Shown: piece by piece, positions 16,890 to 26,518 of the stretch
How positions within the stretch are numbered: the first letter of the stretch is position 1
Layout of the letters: each line of letters starts with the position of its first letter
DNA from: an uncultured Pelagibacteraceae bacterium
Lineage (GTDB): Bacteria > Pseudomonadota > Alphaproteobacteria > Pelagibacterales > Pelagibacteraceae
Assembly: GCA_902557215.1 (NCBI GenBank)
Contig: CACDZM010000006.1
Coordinates: 1-64,000, forward strand
Direction of reading: 5' to 3'
DNA: 64,000 nucleotides
Position numbers and translations under genes: made by a program
Notes under the pieces: model-generated
What the model saw: only the letters and a program-made list of their open reading frames with translations
What the model was told of the DNA's origin: nothing
The model's database searches: none

Positions 16890-17660
16890 ATGAATGTTAA
16901 AGTTGTAAAATTAAAAGACATTTCACGAATAATTATTAATGAACCAAAAACATACAATTCTTTATCATTAAAAAATTTAAATGATCTCATCAAAGTTTTT
17001 AAAAAATTAGATTACGATAGAAAAACAAAAGTAATAATTCTTGAGGGAGCAGGAAAAGGTTTTAGTGCAGGTCATAATTTAAAAGAAGTAAGAAACTTAA
17101 AAAGCAAAAAAAAATATCAAAGATTATTTAATTTATGCTCAAAACTAATGCTGCTGATAGTTGAAGGTAGAAAACCAGTAATTGCAAAAGTGCATGGAGC
17201 AGCTTATGCAGCAGGATGTCAATTAGTTGCCAGTTGTGATTTGGCCTATAGCACTAAAGAAGCATTATTTGCTACTCCAGGGGTAAACATCGGTTTATTT
17301 TGTAGTACACCTATGGTTGCTGTTAGTCGAAAAGTTAACAGAAAACCAATGATGAAGATGTTATTAACTGGAGAACCAATTAGAGCAAATTATGCAAAAG
17401 AAATTGGATTGATTAATGATTATTTTCCAAAATCAAAGTTAAATAAAGAAGTTTTAAAAATTGCAAAAAAAATTGCATCTAAATCTAATCTTACAATTAA
17501 AATTGGAAAACAAACTTTTTATAAGCAATTAGAAATGCCACTCAGAAAAGCTTACGCACACACAAGTAAGATGATGACAATAAATATGATGGCAATGGAT
17601 GCAAAAGAGGGAATTTCTGCTTTTATAGAAAAAAGGAAACCAGTTTGGAAAAATAAATAA
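16890..17660 (+). CDS. Enoyl-CoA hydratase/isomerase family protein (ECHDC3-like)
   Basis: A 256-residue crotonase-fold protein. The oxyanion-hole segments are visible: FSAGHNLKEV near residue 60 and VHGAAYAAGCQLVASCDLAY near 103-122. The region where hydratases carry the second catalytic glutamate reads NIGLFCSTP, as in the ECHDC3 subgroup, whose activity is uncertain. It may therefore not be a standard hydratase. It lies 6 bp after the nucleotidyltransferase gene and 1 bp before a CoA-binding-domain gene, so the four or five plus-strand genes probably share a transcript. Confidence 0.83.
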   Translation: MNVKVVKLKDISRIIINEPKTYNSLSLKNLNDLIKVFKKLDYDRKTKVIILEGAGKGFSAGHNLKEVRNLKSKKKYQRLFNLCSKLMLLIVEGRKPVIAKVHGAAYAAGCQLVASCDLAYSTKEALFATPGVNIGLFCSTPMVAVSRKVNRKPMMKMLLTGEPIRANYAKEIGLINDYFPKSKLNKEVLKIAKKIASKSNLTIKIGKQTFYKQLEMPLRKAYAHTSKMMTINMMAMDAKEGISAFIEKRKPVWKNK

Positions 17661-17661
17661 G

Positions 17662-18063
17662 ATGGCAGAGACTAAAGATATTTTAACTAAATATAAAAAT
17701 ATTGCTTTAGTCGGTGCAAGTAAGAACTTAGAAAAAACTTCATCAATTGTAATGAAATATCTTCAAAATAATGGTTATAAAGTTTATCCAGTCAATCCAA
17801 ATATTAGAGGTGAAAAAATTCTAGGTGAGAAAGTATATGCAAAAGTTTCTGAAATTAATGGACAAGTGGATATAATTGATGTTTTTAGGCCATCAAATGA
17901 AGCTGTTGAAATTGCTAACGAAGCAGTCAAAATAAAAGCAAAAGTCTTGTGGTTACAGCTAGATATCAAAAGTTCTGACGCTAGAAAAATAGCTGAGGCA
18001 AATAATATAATTTATGTTGAGAATAAATGTACTAAGATTGAGATTGAGAAATATCTTAATTAA
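17662..18063 (+). CDS. CoA-binding domain protein (YccU type)
   Basis: A 133-residue single CoA_binding (Rossmann) domain. The opening KNIALVGASKN, followed by KYLQNNGYKVYPVNPN, matches the family closely. VLWLQLDIKSSDARKIAEANNI and a terminal cysteine segment (VENKCTKIE) complete the fold. Proteins of this kind resemble the CoA-binding part of succinyl-/acetyl-CoA synthetases but lack the catalytic domains. Their role is unknown, and modification by CoA on the conserved cysteine has been suggested for homologues. It follows the crotonase gene. Confidence 0.88.
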   Translation: MAETKDILTKYKNIALVGASKNLEKTSSIVMKYLQNNGYKVYPVNPNIRGEKILGEKVYAKVSEINGQVDIIDVFRPSNEAVEIANEAVKIKAKVLWLQLDIKSSDARKIAEANNIIYVENKCTKIEIEKYLN

Positions 18064-18079
18064 AAAATATTCTTAAAAT

Positions 18080-18544
18080 ATGCTCAATAAATATTTAAAA
18101 TTATTAATTATTTTTTTCATTTCAACTTCAATTTCAAAAGCCGAACTAATTAAGCCTAATAGCTCTATTCAACCAGCCGAAGTTGTTAAGATACAGTTAC
18201 TTGGTTTACAAAAAAATAACGAAAAATTTAACGATAGTGGTATAGAACAAACCTGGAATTTTGCTCACCCTAATAATAAACAAGCTACAGGACCCCTAGA
18301 TAGGTTTAAGAAGATGATCAAAGGCAATAATTATCAAATGATGATAAATCATTTAAGTCATACTATTACTCAAACTAGATCAGGAGATAGCTGGGTTCAA
18401 TTTGAGGTTATTTTATTAGATAAAGAAAAGATTTATCATAAGTTCAATTGGCAAGTTGAAAAATACTTGGGGGATGGACCTCTAAATAACTGTTGGTTGA
18501 CAACAATGGTTTCAAGTCCCGAACCATTAGGAAGTTCAATTTGA
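18080..18544 (+). CDS. Secreted DUF4864-like protein
   Basis: A 154-residue protein with an N-terminal signal peptide (hydrophobic LLIIFFISTSI followed by a likely cut near SKA). The mature part contains EQTWNFAHPNNKQATGPLDRF and a late SWVQFEVILL, which I associate with DUF4864. That family has no known function. Probably periplasmic. It is the last gene before the flavoprotein gene, with a 55-bp gap that may contain a new promoter. Confidence 0.7.
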   Translation: MLNKYLKLLIIFFISTSISKAELIKPNSSIQPAEVVKIQLLGLQKNNEKFNDSGIEQTWNFAHPNNKQATGPLDRFKKMIKGNNYQMMINHLSHTITQTRSGDSWVQFEVILLDKEKIYHKFNWQVEKYLGDGPLNNCWLTTMVSSPEPLGSSI

Positions 18545-18599
18545 GATCATTTATACAATTTTGTTTCGAAATGAATAAAAATTTAGTAGGAATCATTTT

Positions 18600-21032
18600 A
18601 TGAAAACGAAAACAAAAGTAGTTGTAGTAGGTGGAGGAGTTGTTGGTGTTAGTGCACTTTATCATTTAGCTAAAAAAGGGTGGTCAGATGTTGTTTTAGT
18701 TGAGCGTAAAGAATTAACTTCAGGTTCAACTTGGCATGCTGCTGGACTATTACCTCTATTTAATATGAGTTATTCAGTTGGTCAGCTACATAAATATGCT
18801 GTTAATCTTTATAAAACATTAGAAGAAGAAACGGGAAAAAATGTTGGGTTTAGTGTTGTTTCAAACATACGTCTCGCAAGTACGAAAGACAGGATGGATG
18901 AATATCATCAGTATGCAGGAGTAGCAAAAACTATAGGGGTTGATGTAAAATTTTTAACACCTCAACAAGTAAAAGAAATTTGGCCTTTGTGTCATACCGA
19001 TGATTTAATTGGAGCCATTCAACATCCAGAAGATGGATATATTCAACCAGCAGATTTAACACAAGCTCTTGCAACAGGGGCAAGAAATAGAGGTGCTGAA
19101 ATTTATCGTAATACTACTGTTTTATCAATGAGACAAACAAAGGATGGATGGATTGTTGAAACTGACAAAGGATCGATTGAATGTGAACATGTGATTTCTT
19201 GTTCAGGTAATTTTGCTAGACAAACTGGAGAAATGGTAGGACTAGATATTCCAGTTATACCTGTAGAGCATCAGTACATTGTTACTGAACCTCATCCTGA
19301 AATTCAAAAAAGAAAAAAAGAAGGACTACCGGAGATGGGAGTTTTAAGAGATAGTGATAGTAGATGGTATATGAGAGAAGAAGCTGGTGGATTAATTCTA
19401 GGCCCATATGAAGATGGTGCTCCTGCTTGTTATGTTGAAGGTCCATCAAAAAATTCAGAGTATGAATTATTTCAAGAAGATTTAGATAGACTTGCTCCAC
19501 ATATTGAAGGCGCAATACATCGTGTGCCTGCTTTTGGTGAAGTTGGTGTTAAAAAAGTTTACAACGGGGCAATTTGTTATACTCCGGATGGAAACCCGAT
19601 AGTTGGTCCTGCCTGGGGATTAAAAAACTTTTGGATTAATGAAGGTCATAGTTTTGGAATTACTGCTGCGGGTGGAGCAGGTTGGCAATTGGCAGAATGG
19701 ATCATTGATGGTGAACCAACAATTGATATGCTTGGCGTTGAGCCAAGACGTTATGGTAATTATGCGACTAAGTCTTATTTAAAAGCAAAAAACGAAGAGG
19801 CTTACAGTCACGTTTTTATCGTTCATTATCCCGACGAAGAAAGACCAGCTGCAAGACCACTTAGAACATCACCTTGTTACGAAAGAATGAAAGAACTTGG
19901 AGCAGTTTTTGGTCAAAAATTTGGTTGGGAAAGACCAAATTTTTTTGCAACTGATGGCATGGAACAAAAAGATGATTGGTCGTTTAGAAGATCTAAATGG
20001 TTTGATGCAATTAAAAGAGAATGTGAAAACGTGAAAAAAAACGTCGGGCTTTTAGATATGACTGCATTTGCAAAATGTAGAATTAGAGGTTCAAAAGCAG
20101 AGGAGTTTTTAGATTATTTAGTTGCAAATAAACTACCTAAAAAGATCGGTAGAATAAATTTATGCCATGCCCTTAACACAAAAGGTGGTGTGCATTCAGA
20201 ATTTACAATTATGAAAGAAGCAGAAAATAGTTACTATCTTGTATCAGCGGGTGCAAATTTAAGATTAGACCACGATTGGATCCAAAAATGGATGCCAACG
20301 GATGGATCAGTTATATTTGAGGATCTTACAAATAGCACTGGAGTTCTTGTAGTTGCGGGACCAAAAGCAAGAGAACTGATGCAGAAAGTTTCAACAGATG
20401 ATTTTTCAAATGAAAACTTTAAATGGCTTACCGCTAAAAATGTCAATGTTGGATATGCACCAGTAAATGCAATGCGAGTAAATTTTGTTGGAGAGTTAGG
20501 ATGGGAGCTCCATCATCCGATTGAATATCAAAATCATATTTTTGATAAGTTGATGGAAGCCGGTAAAGACTTAGGACTGAAACCTTTTGGTATACGAGCG
20601 ATGAACAGTTTAAGAATTGAGAAATCTTACAAACTTGTAGGTACAGAATTGTCAATTGAATATTCTCCATATGAGTCAGGTTTAGATAGATTTGTTCACC
20701 CAAATAAAGGCAACTTTATTGGTTTAGAAGCGCTTAATAAATGGAGAGAAAAAGGTTTTGATAATAAATTAGTAACTCTTGAAGTTCATAATACAACAGA
20801 CTCGGATGTTTTAGGAAACAATCCAATTTATAAAGATAATAAAGTAGTTGGAAGAGCTACAGGTGGTGAGTATGGTTTTAGATTAGATAAATCAATCGCA
20901 CTTGCAATGGTCAAACCTGATTTAGCCAATGTTGGTGAAAAACTAAAAGTTGATATACTGGGAAAAATGTATGAGGCAACAATTTTGGAAGAAAGCCCTT
21001 ATGATAATGAAAATAAATTATTGAGAGCTTAA
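18600..21032 (+). CDS. FAD-dependent dimethylglycine/sarcosine dehydrogenase-like protein with GcvT domain
   Basis: An 810-residue two-part enzyme. The N-terminal DAO-type flavin domain has GGGVVG at residues 11-16 and STWHAAGL, whose His46 corresponds to the histidine that binds FAD covalently in dimethylglycine and sarcosine dehydrogenases. After a linker, GcvT_N and GcvT_C domains fill about residues 430-810 ([10 protein letters not shown] near 625). It oxidatively demethylates an N-methylated amine and passes the one-carbon unit to THF. etfB starts within its stop codon, so electrons very likely go to ETF. The exact substrate (dimethylglycine, sarcosine or another) is not shown. Confidence 0.88.
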   Translation: MKTKTKVVVVGGGVVGVSALYHLAKKGWSDVVLVERKELTSGSTWHAAGLLPLFNMSYSVGQLHKYAVNLYKTLEEETGKNVGFSVVSNIRLASTKDRMDEYHQYAGVAKTIGVDVKFLTPQQVKEIWPLCHTDDLIGAIQHPEDGYIQPADLTQALATGARNRGAEIYRNTTVLSMRQTKDGWIVETDKGSIECEHVISCSGNFARQTGEMVGLDIPVIPVEHQYIVTEPHPEIQKRKKEGLPEMGVLRDSDSRWYMREEAGGLILGPYEDGAPACYVEGPSKNSEYELFQEDLDRLAPHIEGAIHRVPAFGEVGVKKVYNGAICYTPDGNPIVGPAWGLKNFWINEGHSFGITAAGGAGWQLAEWIIDGEPTIDMLGVEPRRYGNYATKSYLKAKNEEAYSHVFIVHYPDEERPAARPLRTSPCYERMKELGAVFGQKFGWERPNFFATDGMEQKDDWSFRRSKWFDAIKRECENVKKNVGLLDMTAFAKCRIRGSKAEEFLDYLVANKLPKKIGRINLCHALNTKGGVHSEFTIMKEAENSYYLVSAGANLRLDHDWIQKWMPTDGSVIFEDLTNSTGVLVVAGPKARELMQKVSTDDFSNENFKWLTAKNVNVGYAPVNAMRVNFVGELGWELHHPIEYQNHIFDKLMEAGKDLGLKPFGIRAMNSLRIEKSYKLVGTELSIEYSPYESGLDRFVHPNKGNFIGLEALNKWREKGFDNKLVTLEVHNTTDSDVLGNNPIYKDNKVVGRATGGEYGFRLDKSIALAMVKPDLANVGEKLKVDILGKMYEATILEESPYDNENKLLRA

Positions 21033-21781
21033 TGAAAATCCTAGTCGCAGTCAAAAGAGTTATTGATTATAACGTTCAAATAAGAGTTAAAGAAGATAAC
21101 TCCGGGGTAGTTACTGACAATGTTAAGATGTCTACAAATCCTCCAGATGATAATGCAATAGAGGAAGCAGTAAAAATTAAAGAAGCAGGCAAGGCTAAAG
21201 AAGTTGTAGCAGTTTCGGTTGGAGAAGAAAAGGCACAAGAAACTGTAAGAAAAGCATTAGCTGTTGGAGCTGATAGAGGTATTTTAGTAAAAGTTGATGG
21301 GGTAATAGAACCTTTGGCGGTTTCCAAAATTTTAAAAAAGATTGTTGAAAAAGAAAAGCCAGATCTAGTTTTTATGGGTAAACAAGCTATTGATGATGAT
21401 TGTAATCAAACCGGTCAAATGTTAGCTGCGCTATTAAATTGGCCACAAGCAACATTTGCATCAAAAATAGAAGTAAAAGAAAAAACTTTAGAGGTCACTA
21501 GGGAGGTCGATGAAGGACTGGAGACTATTGAGGTGAACGTACCTGCTATAGTTACTTGTGATTTAAGATTAAACGAACCAAGATATGCCTCTTTGCCAAA
21601 TATAATGAAGGCTAAGAAGAAACCTATAGAGCAAATAAGTGCTGGTGATCTTGGAGTCGACGTAAAATCAAGAATAGAGCAAATTAAAGTAGAAGAGCCA
21701 CCAAAAAGAAAGGCTGGGATTAAAGTCGCAAGTGTTGAAGAATTAGTTCAAAAATTAAAAAATGAAGCTAAAGTAATATAA
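21032..21781 (+). CDS. etfB: Electron transfer flavoprotein, beta subunit
   Basis: A 249-residue protein beginning [20 protein letters not shown], the standard EtfB opening. Near residue 115 is [20 protein letters not shown], the AMP-binding/recognition-loop block, followed by a [21 protein letters not shown]-like docking segment. With EtfA it carries single electrons from flavoprotein dehydrogenases. Its ATG shares a base with the stop of the dehydrogenase gene, and its stop shares a base with the etfA start, so the three are translationally coupled. Confidence 0.97.
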   Translation: MKILVAVKRVIDYNVQIRVKEDNSGVVTDNVKMSTNPPDDNAIEEAVKIKEAGKAKEVVAVSVGEEKAQETVRKALAVGADRGILVKVDGVIEPLAVSKILKKIVEKEKPDLVFMGKQAIDDDCNQTGQMLAALLNWPQATFASKIEVKEKTLEVTREVDEGLETIEVNVPAIVTCDLRLNEPRYASLPNIMKAKKKPIEQISAGDLGVDVKSRIEQIKVEEPPKRKAGIKVASVEELVQKLKNEAKVI

Positions 21782-22734
21782 TGTCAGTTTTATTAATAGC
21801 AGAACATAACAATAAAGAAGTTAAACCTTTTACTTTTAATGCAATTTCTGCTGCATCTCAAATTAATGAAGATGTTCATGTTTTAGTAATTGGGTCAAAT
21901 TCTGAAGAGGTAGCAAAATCAATTTCTCAGGTTCCTAATGTTAAAAAGGTTATAAATGTAAATAATCCAATTTATGAAAATTACATAGCAGAAAACTACA
22001 CATCAGTTATTATAAAACTTTCTGGAAATTATTCACATATAATATGTTCAGCTAATACTTTTGGAAAGAACTTAATGCCAAGAGTTGCGGCTTTACTAGA
22101 TGTTTCTCAGATAAGTGATATTACGAAAGTAATATCTGAAGATACATTTCAAAGACCAATTTATGCAGGTAACGCATTTGCTACAGTAAAAAGCAATGAT
22201 AAAATAAAGTGTGTAACAATCAGACCCACATCTTTTGACCCTGCTCCAACATCTGGTGGGTCAGCTGAAATACAAAATGGTGATGCTGCTGAAGCAACAG
22301 AAATTAGTAAATTTATAAAAAAAGAGGAAATCAAATCAGATAGACCAGAATTGGGAACTGCTAGAGTAGTCGTTTCTGGTGGCAGAGGTATGCAAAGTGG
22401 TGAAAATTTTAAATTAATTACTGCTGTTGCGGATAAACTTAATGCCGCTATCGGTGCTTCGAGAGCTGCAGTTGATGCAGGTTATATAACAAATGATCAT
22501 CAAGTTGGACAAACTGGCAAAGTAGTTGTGCCAGACCTATACATTGCTGTAGGAATTTCTGGTGCTATTCAGCATTTGGCTGGAATGAAAGAGAGCAAAG
22601 TAATTGTTGCTATAAATAAAGATGGGGAAGCTCCAATTTTTAGTGTTGCAGATTATGGTTTAGAGGCGGATTTATTTGATGCACTACCAAAATTTTTGGA
22701 AGAATTGAACAAATTAAACACTATACAAAAATAA
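21781..22734 (+). CDS. etfA: Electron transfer flavoprotein, alpha subunit
   Basis: A 317-residue EtfA. The C-terminal FAD-binding domain shows VVSGGRGMQSGENF, then GASRAAVDAGYI, GQTGKVVVPDLYIAVGISGAIQHLAGM and AINKDGEAPIF, all typical. It forms a heterodimer with EtfB and holds the redox-active FAD. It is encoded directly between etfB and the ETF-ubiquinone oxidoreductase gene, completing a route from amine demethylation to the respiratory chain. Confidence 0.97.
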   Translation: MSVLLIAEHNNKEVKPFTFNAISAASQINEDVHVLVIGSNSEEVAKSISQVPNVKKVINVNNPIYENYIAENYTSVIIKLSGNYSHIICSANTFGKNLMPRVAALLDVSQISDITKVISEDTFQRPIYAGNAFATVKSNDKIKCVTIRPTSFDPAPTSGGSAEIQNGDAAEATEISKFIKKEEIKSDRPELGTARVVVSGGRGMQSGENFKLITAVADKLNAAIGASRAAVDAGYITNDHQVGQTGKVVVPDLYIAVGISGAIQHLAGMKESKVIVAINKDGEAPIFSVADYGLEADLFDALPKFLEELNKLNTIQK

Positions 22735-22757
22735 TATAATCTGTAAAAAATTACTCT

Positions 22758-24377
22758 ATGTCCAGAGAGAAAATGGAATATGATGTTGTTATTGTAGGTG
22801 GTGGTCCATCTGGATTAACAACTGCAATTAAATTAAAACAATTAAACTCAGAATTAAACATTTGTATTTTAGAAAAGGCATCGGAGATTGGTGCTCATAT
22901 ATTAAGTGGAAATGTTTTTGAAACTAGAGCTCTAGATGAATTGTTTCCAAACTGGAAAGAATTAAATGCACCAATCAAAACCAAAGTTACTAAAGAAAAA
23001 TTTTTATTTTTAAGTAAAACAAAATCATTAAGTTGGCCAACTTGGTTATTACCGTCTGTTCAACAAAACCATAAAAACTATATAATTAGTCTTGCTAATT
23101 TGTGTAGGTGGTTAGCAGAACAAGCGGAAAGTTTGGGTGTCGAAATTTTTCCAGGCTTTCCCGCTAGTGAAATTTTATATAATGAAGACGGTTCAGTTAA
23201 AGGTGTGGCCACTCAAGATATGGGAGTAGATAAAGACGGAAATAAAAAAGATAGTTTTGAACCTGGGATAGAATTGTTAGGAAAGGTTACTGTATTTGCT
23301 GAAGGATGCAGAGGACATTTAGGAAAACAATTAATTAAAAAGTTTGAACTTGATAAAGGAAAAGATCCTCAACAGTATGGAATTGGTTTTAAAGAAATTT
23401 GGGAAATAGAAGATAAAAATCATCATGAAGGAATGGTTATACATAGTGCTGGTTGGCCATTGGATAACAGCACTTACGGTGGAAGTTTTATCTATCATGC
23501 TGAAAACAAACAAATTTTTTTAGGATATGTAATTGGATTAGATTATAAAAATCCCCATTTATCACCATTCGATGAATTTCAGAGATTTAAAACTCATCCA
23601 GCCATAAAAAAAATGATAGAGGGAGGAAAAAGAATTTCTTATGGTGCAAGAGCATTGATTGAAGGTGGTTTCCAAAGTTTACCAAAAATGTTTATGCCTG
23701 GTGCATTACTCATTGGATGTGATGCTGGAACATTAAATATGCCAAAAATAAAAGGTTCTCATACTGCTATGAAAAGTGGAATAATAGCTGCTGAAGCAAT
23801 TAATGAACACATCAAAAATGATAAGGATTTGTCTAACTTTGAGGAAAAGTTCAAACAAAGTTGGCTATATGATGAGTTATATAAAGCTAGAAATGTAAAA
23901 CCTAGTTTTAGCTGGGGTTTAATATTGGGGATTATTTTTACAGGAATTGACCAAATTCTGTTTAGAGGCAAACTTCCATTCACATTAAGACATAAACATG
24001 CAGATCATCAGACATTAAAATCAGCTAAAGAGATGCCCAAAATTGATTATCCTAAACCAGATAATATTCTTACTTTTGATAAAACAAGCTCTGTTTATCT
24101 AACAGGCACCAATCATGCCGATAATCAACCAGTTCACTTGAAATTAAAGGATCCAAATTTACCCATTAATTATACTTTAGAAGAATATGATGAGCCTGCC
24201 CAAAGATATTGTCCAGCAGGTGTTTACGAGGTTCAAACAGAAAATAATATTAATAAATTTGTAATTAATTCTCAAAATTGTATTCACTGTAAAACTTGCG
24301 ATATCAAAGAACCATCACAAAACATTACTTGGGTTACACCTGAAGGTGGAGGTGGACCAAGATATGGGAACATGTAA
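22758..24377 (+). CDS. Electron transfer flavoprotein-ubiquinone oxidoreductase
   Basis: A 539-residue ETF-QO of normal length. The FAD-binding GGGPSG is at residues 14-19. The C-terminal [4Fe-4S] ligands are Cys485 (RYCPAGVYE) and Cys508, 511 and 514 in CIHCKTC. The terminal TWVTPEGGGGPRY is also diagnostic. It accepts electrons from ETF and reduces ubiquinone at the inner membrane. An alternative start at Met6 (22773) is possible. Last gene of the dehydrogenase-etfB-etfA unit, convergent with DUF2237 with no gap. Confidence 0.97.
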   Translation: MSREKMEYDVVIVGGGPSGLTTAIKLKQLNSELNICILEKASEIGAHILSGNVFETRALDELFPNWKELNAPIKTKVTKEKFLFLSKTKSLSWPTWLLPSVQQNHKNYIISLANLCRWLAEQAESLGVEIFPGFPASEILYNEDGSVKGVATQDMGVDKDGNKKDSFEPGIELLGKVTVFAEGCRGHLGKQLIKKFELDKGKDPQQYGIGFKEIWEIEDKNHHEGMVIHSAGWPLDNSTYGGSFIYHAENKQIFLGYVIGLDYKNPHLSPFDEFQRFKTHPAIKKMIEGGKRISYGARALIEGGFQSLPKMFMPGALLIGCDAGTLNMPKIKGSHTAMKSGIIAAEAINEHIKNDKDLSNFEEKFKQSWLYDELYKARNVKPSFSWGLILGIIFTGIDQILFRGKLPFTLRHKHADHQTLKSAKEMPKIDYPKPDNILTFDKTSSVYLTGTNHADNQPVHLKLKDPNLPINYTLEEYDEPAQRYCPAGVYEVQTENNINKFVINSQNCIHCKTCDIKEPSQNITWVTPEGGGGPRYGNM

Positions 24378-24752
24378 TTAAGACAAATCTATTGCAAATT
24401 TTTTTAATGTTTCAATTGGAAGTAACTTTAAAGTATTTTCATGAGTACTCTTTAGATAAATAGGACAACCTTTTCCAGCTTCCACAGCTCTTGCATACCA
24501 AGTTGCACAAACACACCAACCATCACCATCTTTAAGTCCTGGAAATCCAAATTCAGGGTGAGGTGTAATTAAATCATTACCAGCATCTTTACACCATTCT
24601 AAAAATTCTGTAGTTACTTTTGCACAAACAGTATGCAAACCATGATCATTTTCATCGGTATTGCAACATCCATCTCTATACCAGCCAGTTAAAGGGTTAT
24701 TAGAACAAAGCTCTAAATCCTCACCTAAAACGTTTTTTTGAATTTTATCCAT
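24378..24752 (-). CDS. DUF2237 family protein
   Basis: A 124-residue protein matching DUF2237: NVLGEDLELCSNNPLTGWYRDGCC near the start, then DHGLHTVCAKVT, HPEFGFPGLKDGDGWCVCA and a final ARAVEAGKGCP. Several conserved cysteines and histidines suggest metal or redox chemistry, but the function is unknown. It overlaps the 2-oxoglutarate oxygenase gene upstream by 8 bp, so the two are co-translated. Confidence 0.88.
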   Translation of the reverse strand: MDKIQKNVLGEDLELCSNNPLTGWYRDGCCNTDENDHGLHTVCAKVTTEFLEWCKDAGNDLITPHPEFGFPGLKDGDGWCVCATWYARAVEAGKGCPIYLKSTHENTLKLLPIETLKKFAIDLS

Positions 24753-25353
24753 TAAAAATATCTAATGTTTTTTTATCAATATCTACATTAAAAGAAAAAG
24801 ATCTTCGCTCTCCCTCTCTTTTAAAAGGGTAAGCGGTATGCATTAAATTGTTTGGAAATAAAATCATATCACCAACTTTTGGATTATGATTAAATAAACT
24901 ATCACTTAAAAATGATTTTGAGCCATGGATAAAATCTATAGTTCCATTTGTTTTAAGTCTTTTTTTACTTTTAGTAATATTTTTGGGTATTTTTAAATAA
25001 CCAACACCTGAAATATTACCACTATGAAAATGAATTGGATTATACTCATTTTTAAATTGTCTCACCACCCAAAGACTTTTAAGATTTATCCTTTTAACAT
25101 TTCTTTTAGAACTTTGCTTTATATATTTCTTGATATTATCTTTAACAAATTTTAAAAGATTCTTTTTGATAAATTTATTATCTAATTTTACTTCTTGCAT
25201 CACTTGACCAACCAATTTTTTTGAGTAATCACTTTTTTTTAATCTCTTTTTATCACTTATAATTTTATCTACTTCCAAATTGATATTATTTATAATTTTT
25301 TTCGGAATTTTGACTATAGCAATCTTAGGGCCAAACGGGCTTAACACTTTCAT
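24745..25353 (-). CDS. Putative 2-oxoglutarate/Fe(II)-dependent oxygenase
   Basis: A 202-residue protein. The C-terminal half has the pattern expected of a jelly-roll dioxygenase: IHFHSGNISGVGYLKIP with candidate metal ligands, then GDMILFPNNLMHTAYPF with the distal histidine, then RRSFSFNVDI with the 2OG-binding arginine. The first 95 residues are very basic. It resembles the small putative oxygenases (TIGR02466 type) seen in marine bacteria and phages. Substrate unknown. Operon with DUF2237. Confidence 0.7.
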   Translation of the reverse strand: MKVLSPFGPKIAIVKIPKKIINNINLEVDKIISDKKRLKKSDYSKKLVGQVMQEVKLDNKFIKKNLLKFVKDNIKKYIKQSSKRNVKRINLKSLWVVRQFKNEYNPIHFHSGNISGVGYLKIPKNITKSKKRLKTNGTIDFIHGSKSFLSDSLFNHNPKVGDMILFPNNLMHTAYPFKREGERRSFSFNVDIDKKTLDIFNG

Positions 25354-25358
25354 AAGTC

Positions 25359-25826
25359 TTATATCTTAGTGGGATTTGGTTGACCTTTATAAACTTTTTC
25401 TGGATCAAACTTTTTTTCTTTTTCTAAAAATTTCATTTCAACTTTACGTCCATTATCGATAGGTCCTAAGGGAATTGATCTATAAAAACATGATCTATAA
25501 CCGACATGACAACTTGCACCATCACCAATATCTACTGTTAACCATATAGAATCTTGGTCATCATCAATTCTTATTTCATTTACTTTTTGAGTAAAACCGC
25601 TTGTTTTTCCTTTATGCCAGATAGCATTTCTTGATCGACTAAAATAATGAGCCTCTTTTGTTTCAATTGTTTTTTTTAGCGCCTCAACATTCATATAGCT
25701 GTGCATTAAAATCTCTTTTGTTTTTGCACACATTGTAATAACTGGAATAAGTCCATCATTATCAAATTTTGGAGATAGAAGATTGCCTTCTTCGATTTCG
25801 ACTACATTTTCTCTTTTTTTGAACAT
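25359..25826 (-). CDS. hisI: Phosphoribosyl-AMP cyclohydrolase
   Basis: A 155-residue HisI without the HisE domain. The metal-binding and catalytic blocks are present: SRSRNAIWHKGKTSG near residue 68, then the DGASCHVGYRSCFYR segment with its two zinc cysteines. It opens the adenine ring of phosphoribosyl-AMP in histidine synthesis (third step). No other his gene is nearby; it is grouped with the oxygenase and DUF2237 genes, 5 bp upstream of the oxygenase. Confidence 0.95.
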   Translation of the reverse strand: MFKKRENVVEIEEGNLLSPKFDNDGLIPVITMCAKTKEILMHSYMNVEALKKTIETKEAHYFSRSRNAIWHKGKTSGFTQKVNEIRIDDDQDSIWLTVDIGDGASCHVGYRSCFYRSIPLGPIDNGRKVEMKFLEKEKKFDPEKVYKGQPNPTKI

Positions 25827-25902
25827 ATACAGTTATTATGTAGCACATATAGCTATATTTTAAATATTTTAAAATTAACAAAATATAGGTATAAAACTCT
25901 GC

Positions 25903-26517
25903 ATGAAACTTGTTAAAGATACAGATATCAATAAACAGAAAAATAAAATCTCAGATAAAGAAGCTGAGGACGCTTTTAAAACAATCTTAGCTTGGATGGG
26001 TGAAGACCCAAACAGAGAGGGCTTATTGGAAACTCCAAAAAGAGTAGTTAAAGCCTTTAAGGAGTACTTTAGAGGATACAACGAGGATCCTAATCAAATT
26101 TTAGATAAAACATTTGGAGATGTTGATGGTTATGATGATATGGTCATCCAAAAAAATATTTCCGTGCAAAGTCATTGTGAACACCATATGGCACCTATCA
26201 TAGGAAAAGCACATGTTGCATACATTCCTAAGGATAGAGTAGTTGGCTTAAGTAAATTGGCTAGAGTTGTTGAAGTATTCTCTAAAAGACTTCAAACACA
26301 AGAGAGACTTACTATGCAAATTGCGAATACCCTTATGCAGTCTTTAGATGCCAAGGGAGTAGCTGTTACAATAGATTCAACTCATCAATGTATGACCATG
26401 AGAGGTATTAAGAAAGAGCAAGCTACAACTGTTACAAATTATTATTTAGGTCAATTTAAAGATGATCTAAGTTATCAAAATAGATATCTAAGATTTATAA
26501 GTATATCAAAAGAGTAA
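25903..26517 (+). CDS. folE: GTP cyclohydrolase I
   Basis: A 204-residue FolE. The zinc/catalytic block QSHCEHHMAPIIGKAHVAYIP is at about residues 89-109, with GLSKLARVVEVFSKRLQTQERLT and STHQCMTMRGI following, including the second zinc cysteine. It makes dihydroneopterin triphosphate from GTP, the entry to folate, fitting the folate-heavy gene content nearby. It is divergent from hisI across a 76-bp promoter gap, and an AcuI-like gene follows after 1 bp. Confidence 0.97.
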   Translation: MKLVKDTDINKQKNKISDKEAEDAFKTILAWMGEDPNREGLLETPKRVVKAFKEYFRGYNEDPNQILDKTFGDVDGYDDMVIQKNISVQSHCEHHMAPIIGKAHVAYIPKDRVVGLSKLARVVEVFSKRLQTQERLTMQIANTLMQSLDAKGVAVTIDSTHQCMTMRGIKKEQATTVTNYYLGQFKDDLSYQNRYLRFISISKE

Positions 26518-26518
26518 A

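Noticed and set aside
18545-18599. Possible riboswitch before the FAD/GcvT dehydrogenase gene
   Set aside because: The gap is only 55 bp, and I found no glycine- or SAM-aptamer core and no stable hairpin.
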